From Chryseotalea sp. WA131a (GTDB lineage Bacteria; Bacteroidota; Bacteroidia; Cytophagales; Cyclobacteriaceae): a stretch of DNA of 64,000 nt. The notes below the pieces were generated by a model that was not told where the DNA came from, searched no databases, and saw only the letters and a program-made list of their open reading frames with translations. Positions 8,943 through 16,525 of this stretch are shown here, piece by piece. Position numbers and translations under genes: made by a program. The first letter of the stretch is position 1; the number at the start of each line of letters is the position of its first letter. The stretch spans positions 1,364,001 through 1,428,000 of the forward strand of contig CP073016.1 in the NCBI GenBank assembly GCA_025370075.1, in the 5' to 3' direction.

Positions 8943-9845
8943 TTAACTGTTAATGCTTGGTCTATTTTTTATTCCATGTTGAATGATTTTCAAAACCCGT
9001 TCGCGCTCCTCACCTATCAACGTCATGCGCGGAGCGCGCACGTGCTCGGAACCAATGCCTACTTCTGATTCTGCAAGCTTAATATATTGAACCAGTTTGG
9101 AATGAATATCCAATTCTAACAACGGCAAAAACCAACGATAAATCTTCAATGCCTCGTCAATCTTGCCTGCTTTGGTTAGTTTGTAAATCGCCACCGTCTC
9201 TTTGGGGAATGCACAAACCAACCCGGCCACCCAACCATCTGCACCGAGCATCAATTCTTCCATGGCAATGGTGTCTACACCGCATAAAATCTTAAACCGC
9301 TTGCCAAACCGGTTAATCATCCGGGTAACATTGCTAACATCACGTGTCGATTCTTTCACCGCTTGTATCGTTGGTTTTTCAGCCAGTTCAGCAAACATAT
9401 CCAAGGTAACTTCTACTTTATAATCAACAGGGTTGTTGTAAACCATAATAGGCAACGAAGAAGCATCGGCAATGGTATTGTAAAAAGCCACTGTTTCGCG
9501 GTGGTCTGATTTATAACGCATGGGTGGCAACACCATCAAACCATTGGCACCTGCTTTCTCCGCTTCCTTCGCCAAATTAACAGCATGATGAGTGCTGCCC
9601 TCTGCAATGGTCATCACCACAGGTACTTTGCCCGCTACTTTTTCAAGGCCAAATTTTATCAGTTCTAGTTTTTCTGAATTTTCTAATGTACTGGCTTCCC
9701 CTAGCGAGCCGCCAATGATAACACCCTCTACGCCAGCGTCAAGCTGAGCTTTCAGGTTCTTTTCAACTAGTGCAAAGTCAAGTTTACCTTCTGCTGTAAA
9801 CTTGGTAGTAAGTGCGGGGTAAACTCCTGTCCAATTCGGCTTCAT
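8943..9845 (-). CDS. DapA-family lyase, probable pyrroline-4-hydroxy-2-carboxylate deaminase
   Basis: The 300-residue protein is a class I aldolase of the dihydrodipicolinate synthase/N-acetylneuraminate lyase family. The Schiff-base Lys lies in IQAVKEST and the partner Tyr in IMVYNNP. The GGSLGEASTL loop replaces the usual GTTGE carboxylate-binding loop. Family members in hydroxyproline clusters deaminate pyrroline-4-hydroxy-2-carboxylate to alpha-ketoglutaric semialdehyde. True lysine-pathway DapA is less likely because of this context. It is the first gene of the operon, with a well-formed promoter just upstream and a leader of only about 10-15 bases. Confidence 0.85.
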   Translation of the reverse strand: MKPNWTGVYPALTTKFTAEGKLDFALVEKNLKAQLDAGVEGVIIGGSLGEASTLENSEKLELIKFGLEKVAGKVPVVMTIAEGSTHHAVNLAKEAEKAGANGLMVLPPMRYKSDHRETVAFYNTIADASSLPIMVYNNPVDYKVEVTLDMFAELAEKPTIQAVKESTRDVSNVTRMINRFGKRFKILCGVDTIAMEELMLGADGWVAGLVCAFPKETVAIYKLTKAGKIDEALKIYRWFLPLLELDIHSKLVQYIKLAESEVGIGSEHVRAPRMTLIGEERERVLKIIQHGIKNRPSINS

Positions 9846-9862
9846 ATAAAAAAGTTAGATTT

Positions 9863-9893
9863 CAAATGTAGCTAACATCTGGGGGTTGCCAAA
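9863..9893 (-). promoter_or_regulatory. Bacteroidota-type promoter of the hydroxyproline operon
   Basis: On the minus strand a -33 TTTG (9893-9890) is followed after exactly 19 bases by a -7 TACATTTG (9870-9863), a perfect match to TAnnTTTG. Transcription should start about 10 bases before the ATG at 9845. Confidence 0.75.
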
Positions 9894-9915
9894 GTCGTTA
9901 GTGAAAATTTGCATG

Positions 9916-9938
9916 ATGGTTTTCATTTTCAAAACCAT
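9916..9938. promoter_or_regulatory. Perfect inverted repeat, candidate operator
   Basis: ATGGTTTT and AAAACCAT form perfect 8-bp arms around a 7-base spacer in the divergent gap between the hydroxyproline operon and the DUF2339 gene. Its centre is about 70 bases upstream of the predicted hydroxyproline start site and 35 bases before the other gene's ATG. It could bind a dimeric regulator of either unit. No regulator gene lies beside it. Confidence 0.55.
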
Positions 9939-9961
9939 TATTTTGCAGGATAGAATACAAG

Positions 9962-12343
9962 ATGGAAGAAAACCAGAATCGAATTGCTGAGCTTCTAAAT
10001 AAAATCAATCAGTTATCGAACCGACATGATTCACTGAAAGAAGAAATTGATGGACTAAAGCGGGCCATTTACCAAATCAGCCAAGGCGAAGCCCCCAGTG
10101 AAAAAGTTGAGCAAGCTTTTCCAAAAATTACAAATCCTCAATCCGTAGTCGTACATGAGATTACTGAGTCTTCCAAACCCGCTCCTTTAAAGGAAAAAAT
10201 AAACCACCCTCCTTTCATACCTGCGAAAAAGGCCGTGCCTACGGGCAGTCAGGAAAACAGAAAGTGGGAAGAATTTATTGGCACCAACCTACTCAACAAA
10301 GTGGGCATTGCCATTTTGGTTTTGGGTATCAGCTTCGGGGTGAAGTACGCCATCGACCACCAAATGCTAAACCCATTGACGCGAATTATTTTGGGCTACT
10401 TGGCGGGCGCAAGCATCATTGCCTTTGCGTTGAAGCTGAAAAAGAACTATGAAGCTTTTAGCGCGGTGCTGTTGGGTGGCGGCATGGCTGCTCTTTACTT
10501 CATCACGTATGTTGCTTATAATTCGTATGGCTTTATTCCGCAAACTGCGGCCTTTGTACTCATGGTTGTCTTTACCGCCTTCACTGTTTTTGCTGCCATG
10601 AATTACAACCTGCAAGTGATTGCTGTTATTGGTTTGGTTGGCGCATATGCCGTGCCGTTTATGCTAAGCGATGGCTCCGGTCGCGTAGTGATTTTGTTTA
10701 GTTACATGATGATCATCAACGCGGGCATATTGGTGATTTCGTTTATGCGAAAATGGAATGTGCTCTTTACGGTTGCCTTTTCACTTACGTGGATGATTTT
10801 CACCTTCTGGATATTTGATGATTATCAAAGGGAAGAACACTTTTGGTTGGTTTTGCTTTTTGCCACGTTTTTCTTCATCATTTTTTACATTTCATTTTTG
10901 GTTGGGAAGTTTATCAACCGGGTGAAACTGTCGATACCAGACATTGTCGTTGTATTGTTAAACTGCTTTATCTATTACGGTTTGGGTTACTACCTCATCA
11001 ACAACTATCCGGATGGTGAACTTTACTTAGGGTTGTTTACCGTGGCGAATGCCGTGATCCATTTTTTGGTTTGTGTGTTTGTCTACAAGAAACTTGGCGA
11101 ATCCAAGGATACGTTCTATTTCGTAGCTGGTCTCGTACTGGTGTTTATTACAATGGCCGTACCCGTTCAACTGGAGGGTAATTGGGTAACGTTGGTTTGG
11201 GCTTTAGAGGCTTGCTTGCTGTTTTGGATTGGCCGCTCGAAACAATACCCTGTTTACGAATTGCTTTCTTACCCTTTGGCAGCCTTGGCATTCTTCAGTC
11301 TTTTGCACGATTGGCAAGTTGTACAAGAAAGTTATTACAATTATTACTCCGAAGAATCTCCCAGGCGAATCACCCCCTTCTTCAATATCAATTTTCTAAC
11401 ATCGCTACTGGTAGCCAGTATGTTTGGATTCTTTGTATGGTTTTCATCAAAAATGAAAACTACCAGCAACAATGGATGGTTGGCGATTTTGATCCCTGCC
11501 TTGAGCTATATTCTTCCGGTAATTGGGTTGCTGGTGTTGTACACTTGCATTTACCAGAATATTGGTTTATTCTTTACCAATCAATACCTAGCGTCCGCCA
11601 TCAACATTCGCAGTCAAGGGATTGTGGAATACAATTCCGATTGGCTGAGTTATCAAACGCTTTGGCTCATCAATTACTCTATTTTCTTTTTTGCTTGCCT
11701 GTGGTTAATCAATCAACGGTTTATCAAAAATGGCTTATTGAATAAAATAGTTGTGGGCATCAACACATTATTGATTATTACTTTTTTGTTGGGTGGCTTG
11801 AATGCCTTGGAAAATCTTCGTTACACCTTTCTATCTCCAAGCAAATTCTATGTGTCGGGTGTTACGAATCTTTTGATGCGGTACATTGGTTACGCTTTTG
11901 TGGCCGTGTTGCTTTACATTAACTACAGATTAAGTAAAACCAGCAATGCTACCATTCAAAAACTAGAACGATTGTTCTGCCATTTTACCATACTGACCAT
12001 TTTGAGCAGTGAATTGTTATCGATTCTTGAACTAAGCGGAGTAACAAATGGCTACAAGTTGGCATTGAGTATTCTGTGGGGAGCGTATGCATTATACCTT
12101 ATCATATGGGGCTTTGCTAAGGACCACGCTTACTTGCGGATTGCCGGTATTGGATTGTTTGCCATCACTTTGTTGAAATTGTTCTTTTACGATATGGCGG
12201 ATATGGAAGCCATTGCCAAAACCATAGTACTGATGATTTTGGGTGTGCTGCTGTTGGTGGCTTCGTTCGTTTATAACAAACGGAAGAAAAAAGAGAGTAG
12301 CGAATTACCAATTGATACCAACACAGATGAAAAGATTGTTTAA
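9962..12343 (+). CDS. DUF2339-type polytopic membrane protein
   Basis: The 793-residue protein starts with a coiled-coil segment (about residues 1-40) and a Pro/Lys-rich linker. About twenty hydrophobic segments then run to the C-terminus, opening with EEFIGTNLLNKVGIAILVLG, which resembles the start of the DUF2339 membrane domain. It sits in the inner membrane. The function is unknown for the family. The following gene overlaps it by 17 bases and encodes a DUF3999-like protein, a pairing also found in Proteobacteria, so the two probably act together in the envelope. Confidence 0.85.
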   Translation: MEENQNRIAELLNKINQLSNRHDSLKEEIDGLKRAIYQISQGEAPSEKVEQAFPKITNPQSVVVHEITESSKPAPLKEKINHPPFIPAKKAVPTGSQENRKWEEFIGTNLLNKVGIAILVLGISFGVKYAIDHQMLNPLTRIILGYLAGASIIAFALKLKKNYEAFSAVLLGGGMAALYFITYVAYNSYGFIPQTAAFVLMVVFTAFTVFAAMNYNLQVIAVIGLVGAYAVPFMLSDGSGRVVILFSYMMIINAGILVISFMRKWNVLFTVAFSLTWMIFTFWIFDDYQREEHFWLVLLFATFFFIIFYISFLVGKFINRVKLSIPDIVVVLLNCFIYYGLGYYLINNYPDGELYLGLFTVANAVIHFLVCVFVYKKLGESKDTFYFVAGLVLVFITMAVPVQLEGNWVTLVWALEACLLFWIGRSKQYPVYELLSYPLAALAFFSLLHDWQVVQESYYNYYSEESPRRITPFFNINFLTSLLVASMFGFFVWFSSKMKTTSNNGWLAILIPALSYILPVIGLLVLYTCIYQNIGLFFTNQYLASAINIRSQGIVEYNSDWLSYQTLWLINYSIFFFACLWLINQRFIKNGLLNKIVVGINTLLIITFLLGGLNALENLRYTFLSPSKFYVSGVTNLLMRYIGYAFVAVLLYINYRLSKTSNATIQKLERLFCHFTILTILSSELLSILELSGVTNGYKLALSILWGAYALYLIIWGFAKDHAYLRIAGIGLFAITLLKLFFYDMADMEAIAKTIVLMILGVLLLVASFVYNKRKKKESSELPIDTNTDEKIV

Positions 12344-13526
12344 TATTTGGTTTGTCTTAGTATTGCTTTCAACTGTTGCGAAAGCCCAGTTTCGTTACGA
12401 AAGAAAAATTTCAGAGGTGACTTCAGATGATTGGTATTCAGTGCCACTCGATGAATCAATCTTAACCAAATTAAACTCTTCCTTTAGTGATGTTAGGATT
12501 TACTCAAGCGATGGAACGGAAACCCCTTTTCTAGTGCGGACTTCGCACGATGAAACTTCCTTGCAAGAAGTATCCTTAGAGACGTACAATATTTCCAAAA
12601 AAGAAAATGATTTATACTTCACCGTTAAGCTGGCCCATCAGGAAGCCATCAACCATGCCACCCTTAATTTTACAGAAGAAAATTACGATACTTATGTAAC
12701 GATGGAAGGAAGTAACAATGAGAAAGATTGGTTCGCCATGGACCGCAAACAGCGAATCATTTCCGTTGCTGATAATCACATTCGATACACTTCAAATACA
12801 ATCTATTGGCCACCTGCACACTTTGTTTACTTACGTTTTAAAGTTGCCGCTGCCCAATCACTCACGTTGGCATCTGTTAATTTTTCGTTGACATCGAAAA
12901 AAGCGGGCGTATTTAGAATGGTAAATCACACTATCAACTCTATCACCAAGAATAAAATCACAGAACTAAAAACAGTATTCAATTCAATTGAATACGTATC
13001 CAAACTGACCATTGAGGCTGAGCCAAATCAAAAATACTATCGCAGCTACCAAATCGAAACCCTTACCGATAGCCTTAAAACAGAAAAAGGTTGGCAACCT
13101 AACTACACCACGTTGCAAAGCGGGGTTATCTCATCGTTTAAGCAAGACACTATTTTGATTGAGCCTATCCTTTGCTCAAATCTACAGGTTCTTATTTTCA
13201 ATGAAGATAATCCACCCATAAATGTAAAATCCCTCACCACATGGTCGCCCGAGGTTAGTTTGGTGGCGAACCTCAAAAAAGGAAATTACGCAATCAAATA
13301 CGCCAATGATAAAATCGGGATGGCCAATTACGATGTGGCGCATTTTGAAAAGGAAATCCCTACCAATTTACCCAGACTAGCGGTCGGTGAAGAAACAGTT
13401 TTGATTGCCTCTGAAAAACATGTAGAGCAGGCTTGGTTCAAAAACAAAAATTGGTTGTGGGCAATTATGTTGGGGATTGTGGGGTTGCTTGGTTTTTTTA
13501 CTGTGCGAATGATGCGGAAAGTGTGA
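12327..13526 (+). CDS. DUF3999-like exported protein with C-terminal membrane anchor
   Basis: I take the ATG at 12327, which gives a clean signal peptide (MKRLFNIWFVLVLLSTVAKAQ) and 399 residues, because the frame upstream of it lies inside the DUF2339 gene and looks artificial. The mature part is rich in beta strands and resembles a discoidin/DUF3999 arrangement. A single membrane helix (about residues 375-393: WLWAIMLGIVGLLGFFTV) precedes a short basic tail. It is probably a periplasmic, membrane-anchored partner of the preceding membrane protein. The biochemical role is unknown. Confidence 0.8.
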   Translation: MKRLFNIWFVLVLLSTVAKAQFRYERKISEVTSDDWYSVPLDESILTKLNSSFSDVRIYSSDGTETPFLVRTSHDETSLQEVSLETYNISKKENDLYFTVKLAHQEAINHATLNFTEENYDTYVTMEGSNNEKDWFAMDRKQRIISVADNHIRYTSNTIYWPPAHFVYLRFKVAAAQSLTLASVNFSLTSKKAGVFRMVNHTINSITKNKITELKTVFNSIEYVSKLTIEAEPNQKYYRSYQIETLTDSLKTEKGWQPNYTTLQSGVISSFKQDTILIEPILCSNLQVLIFNEDNPPINVKSLTTWSPEVSLVANLKKGNYAIKYANDKIGMANYDVAHFEKEIPTNLPRLAVGEETVLIASEKHVEQAWFKNKNWLWAIMLGIVGLLGFFTVRMMRKV

Positions 13527-13592
13527 AGCAAATACTCGAAAAAAAAATAGTTTCCAACAATCTCACAGATATGCGAGGAATAGCCGAAAATT

Positions 13593-13600
13593 TATTTTTG
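13593..13600 (+). promoter_or_regulatory. Candidate -7 element of first tetR gene
   Basis: TATTTTTG matches the TAnnTTTG -7 consensus of Bacteroidota 23 bases before the ATG at 13623. No clear -33 TTG is present at the expected distance, so the promoter would be weak or activator-dependent. Confidence 0.4.
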
Positions 13601-13622
13601 TGAAACGTGGGGAATATCAGAT

Positions 13623-14252
13623 ATGAACCCGAAAGCAGAAATCAAAAGGATAATTTTGCAAAGCGCATTGACGTTATTTAACAAAAATGGCTTCGTCAAC
13701 GTGCGCCTTCAGCATATAGCAGATCAAGCAAAAATATCCGTAGGCCACATGGCCTATCATTACAAAAACAAAGAAGGGATTTTAAGTGCCATCTATCAAC
13801 AATTAACTGAGCGGCAACGAATCCACTTGGCGGAATTTAGAGTCGTACCTCTTTTCGAAGATATTGATCGGCAAATCAAAAGCAGTTTTGAGCTGCAACA
13901 AGATTTCATTTTCTTTTACCAAGATATGCTTGAGATTATGCGTGGCTTTCCGTCCATACGAACCATCCACCAGCAACAAATTATTTGGCATGTCCTTCAA
14001 ATACAAACAATGATTGATTTTAACATCGCCCGCGGTGTATTCTTACCTCTCTCCTTTCCAGACCAAGGTAAAAACACGGCCAGTCATTACTGGGCAGCTT
14101 CTGAATTCTGGTGCTACCGGCAATCTGTAACGGGGCAGCCCCTAACCACTTTCAGTGATTTCAGAAAAAGTGTATGGTCTGTTTTGGTTCCTTTGTTTAC
14201 TCATGTGGGAATTGTAGAGTTTAACCAACTACCACTACTGGATACACGCTGA
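13623..14252 (+). CDS. TetR/AcrR-family transcriptional regulator 1
   Basis: The 209-residue protein has a typical N-terminal TetR helix-turn-helix (residues about 8-55), with the motif ALTLFNKNGFVNVRLQHIAD followed by SVGHMAYHYKNKEGIL. The C-terminal ligand domain has no family signature I can name. A second regulator of the same length and similar N-terminus lies two genes on, and the hydrogenase operon follows. I infer that one or both bind the palindromes before hupS and hypA, but nothing in the sequence proves it. Aromatic residues in the C-terminal half would suit a small hydrophobic ligand. Confidence 0.9.
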   Translation: MNPKAEIKRIILQSALTLFNKNGFVNVRLQHIADQAKISVGHMAYHYKNKEGILSAIYQQLTERQRIHLAEFRVVPLFEDIDRQIKSSFELQQDFIFFYQDMLEIMRGFPSIRTIHQQQIIWHVLQIQTMIDFNIARGVFLPLSFPDQGKNTASHYWAASEFWCYRQSVTGQPLTTFSDFRKSVWSVLVPLFTHVGIVEFNQLPLLDTR

Positions 14253-14291
14253 ATTGGTTTCTAAAAGACTAAACCAGTATATTGTTTCAAA

Positions 14292-14657
14292 ATGGAAATA
14301 CAGCATGAATTTTCAATGGATGAAAAGAGCTATGCAGAGCTGCTGACCATGCTCAACAATATGCACTTAACAGAAAAAAGTGGAGCCGATCACGATTTGG
14401 GCTTTATTTATGAGGACTGGTGGCTGGGCGATACGGCCGTCATCGACAACCTGGCCCTTGTGCAAGGGGCTTGGGAAATCAGATTGCTTTTTGCGCACCA
14501 CAAACAACCTATGAAATTTTTGCAACGCTGCATCTGTTCCTATTCATCCAAGCAAAAGGCCGAACTCACCGCCTTTTATATGCGAAGGCTTGCCGCCAAA
14601 GACCAACGAGGCACATTATGCATCAATGCTAACGACTTTATTATTTCGGTGAATTAA
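14292..14657 (+). CDS. Unknown 121-residue protein between two TetR genes
   Basis: The protein is soluble and acidic at the N-terminus, with no signal peptide or membrane helix. It contains a Trp-rich patch (EDWWLGDT), two cysteines (RCICS) and a basic helical segment. I recognise no domain. It starts 39 bases after one tetR gene and stops 5 bases before the other, so it belongs to the same transcription unit. The gap before it carries an imperfect inverted repeat (TGGTTT...AAACCA, 14255-14276). A role as co-regulator or ligand-handling protein is only conjecture. Confidence 0.65.
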   Translation: MEIQHEFSMDEKSYAELLTMLNNMHLTEKSGADHDLGFIYEDWWLGDTAVIDNLALVQGAWEIRLLFAHHKQPMKFLQRCICSYSSKQKAELTAFYMRRLAAKDQRGTLCINANDFIISVN

Positions 14658-14662
14658 TACAC

Positions 14663-15292
14663 ATGGAAAATCAGGGAACCAAACAACGAATCATAGAGGC
14701 AGCCATTTCACTTTTTAATACAAACGGAATTGCTAACGTTCGCCTGATTCAAATAGCCGATGAGGCCGGGATCAGTGTTGGGAACCTTGCCTATCACTAT
14801 AAAAACAAGGATGCCATTGTAGAGGCCGTGTACTCACAATTGATTGAAGAGTTTGCGGGGGTATTGAGTGAGTATCTCACCGAGTCCTCTTTACTTGATT
14901 TTGATAAGCAGATCTCATCGTACTACTCGTTTTTCAACCACAACCGATTTTATCTCTTTAACATATTTGAAATTGAGAGAAGCTACCCGGCCATTCATGG
15001 CCGTTGGCAACGGAACATTTCTAAAATGATAATGCAATTGCGCAAGCGACTGGATTACTTAGTCGACTCAGGAAGCCTGGAAAAAGAAAGTAACGAGGGA
15101 GATTTTGATTTGTTTGCACAGTTGATTTGGATTACCATCACATTTTGGATTCCCCAACAAGTAATCCGCGGCAAAACCCACCGCCACGACATGTACAGAA
15201 AAGCTGTCTGGGCACTGATTATACCGCAACTTACTCCTAAAGGAAAAGAAGAATACAAGTTATTAATACGACCGTTAATCAGTCAGGCGTAA
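14663..15292 (+). CDS. TetR/AcrR-family transcriptional regulator 2
   Basis: This 209-residue protein is a paralogue of the TetR protein encoded about 400 bases upstream. Both have the same length and a closely matching helix-turn-helix (AAISLFNTNGIANVRLIQIAD, then SVGNLAYHYKNKDAIV). The C-terminal halves have diverged, so the two probably share an operator type but answer to different signals or work as a heteromer. It is the gene closest to the operator array (15323-15410) in front of hupS, which makes it the first candidate for the hydrogenase regulator. Confidence 0.9.
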   Translation: MENQGTKQRIIEAAISLFNTNGIANVRLIQIADEAGISVGNLAYHYKNKDAIVEAVYSQLIEEFAGVLSEYLTESSLLDFDKQISSYYSFFNHNRFYLFNIFEIERSYPAIHGRWQRNISKMIMQLRKRLDYLVDSGSLEKESNEGDFDLFAQLIWITITFWIPQQVIRGKTHRHDMYRKAVWALIIPQLTPKGKEEYKLLIRPLISQA

Positions 15293-15322
15293 AGATTAAA
15301 ACAAATTGTTTAGAATCTGTAT

Positions 15323-15410
15323 AATTAGAAATTTCTTTCTAAATAATTAGAAATTTCTTTCTAAATAATTAGAAATTTCTTTCTAAATACTTAGAAAAAA
15401 ATTTCTATTT
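15323..15410. promoter_or_regulatory. Phased operator array upstream of hupS (4 x 22 bp)
   Basis: Three identical 22-base units (from 15323, 15345 and 15367) and a degenerate fourth (from 15389) stand head to tail. Each contains the palindrome TTAGAAA-N4-TTTCTAA (15325-15342, 15347-15364, 15369-15386). The fourth (15391-15408) has one changed base, ending TTTCTAT. A 22-base step is about two helical turns, so bound dimers would line up on one face of the DNA. The same palindrome occurs once before hypA. It is not a CRISPR array, because no unique spacers separate the units. Confidence 0.8.
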
Positions 15411-15508
15411 CTCGTTTTCATCACATAATTTTATGGAATCGGTTGCACTCAAAACAATCTTTGAGGTTTAATCGAAAATAATTTCAACTTTAAACCCTTC
15501 TATACCTT

Positions 15509-16489
15509 ATGGCAAATGTACTTTGGCTTCAAGGGGGTGCGTGCAGCGGCAATACGATGTCGTTCCTCAATGCACAAGAACCTACCGTAGTAGAATTGAT
15601 CACCGATTTTGGCGTAAACATTTTATGGCATCCTTCCATCGGGTTGGAGATCGGTGAACAGGTTACCAATTTGATGAACGACATTATCAAAGGAAAAGTG
15701 CAGATGGACATTTTGGTTTATGAAGGCTCCATTATTCAAGGACCAAATGGCAAAGGCACGATGAACTATTTCTGCGATAAGCCCATGCAAGAGTGGGTAA
15801 AAGACCTCTCTAAGGTTGCCGGGTTTGTAGTGGCGATAGGTGATTGTGCCACCTGGGGAGGAATTCCTGCAGTACCACCCAACCCGAGCGAGTCCACTGG
15901 TATGCAATTTTTGAAAAAGGCCAAAGGTGGCTTTTTAGGTGCTGACTATAAATCAAAAGGCGGATTGCCTGTTATCAATATTCCCGGCTGCCCTGCGCAC
16001 CCTGATTGGATTACTCAAATATTAGTAGCCATATCGACAGGTCGTATCAAAGATGTATTATTAGACGACTATCACAGACCAAAAACATTCTTTACTGATT
16101 TTGTGCAAACTGGATGCCCTAACGTGGTAAACTTTGCCAATAAAGTAGATGGTGGCTTTGGCAAACGAGGCGGATGCTTGTTTTATGAAGTAGGATGCCG
16201 AGGCCCGATGACGCGCGCGAGTTGCAATAAAATATTGTGGAACCGCCAGTCTAGTAAAACACGTGCCAACCACCCTTGCCTGGGATGCACAGAACCTGGC
16301 TTCCCGCACCATGATTTAAAAAAAGGAAGTGTGTTCAAAACTTTGAAGTACCTCGGCTTCTTACCGCAAGATGTGCCCGCAGGAAATTCGAAGATAGGAT
16401 ACTATACCCGCGCGGGCTTCGAGAAAGTAATGGGCGGTGCAGAAAAACTACTAGGCGTAGATCAGGCTACGAGAGAGACTTCTAAATAA
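15509..16489 (+). CDS. hupS: [NiFe]-hydrogenase small subunit, group 2a type
   Basis: The 326-residue electron-transfer subunit starts with VLWLQGGACSGNTMSFLNA and matches the cyanobacterial HupS / mycobacterial HucS pattern. There is no Tat signal peptide, so the enzyme is cytoplasmic. Ligands visible: proximal cluster Cys12, Cys113 (GDCATWGG) and Cys161 (PGCPAHPDW), with Asn15 where group 1 enzymes have a fourth Cys. Distal: Cys203, Cys223 and Cys230, with Gln200 replacing the usual His. Medial: Cys239, Cys257 and Cys260. Three Cys per cluster predicts three [3Fe-4S] clusters. The gene is followed after 36 bases by the large-subunit gene and preceded by the operator array. Confidence 0.97.
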   Translation: MANVLWLQGGACSGNTMSFLNAQEPTVVELITDFGVNILWHPSIGLEIGEQVTNLMNDIIKGKVQMDILVYEGSIIQGPNGKGTMNYFCDKPMQEWVKDLSKVAGFVVAIGDCATWGGIPAVPPNPSESTGMQFLKKAKGGFLGADYKSKGGLPVINIPGCPAHPDWITQILVAISTGRIKDVLLDDYHRPKTFFTDFVQTGCPNVVNFANKVDGGFGKRGGCLFYEVGCRGPMTRASCNKILWNRQSSKTRANHPCLGCTEPGFPHHDLKKGSVFKTLKYLGFLPQDVPAGNSKIGYYTRAGFEKVMGGAEKLLGVDQATRETSK

Positions 16490-16525
16490 GAAACTTCTAA
16501 ACAATAAACCTTAGCAATAGATACT

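Noticed and set aside
15323..15410. CRISPR array
   Set aside because: The 22-base units follow one another without unique spacers, and no cas gene is near.
15434..15447. Sigma-54 promoter upstream of hupS (TGG...TTGC)
   Set aside because: The distance between GG and GC is 8 bases instead of 10, so it does not match the -24/-12 pattern.
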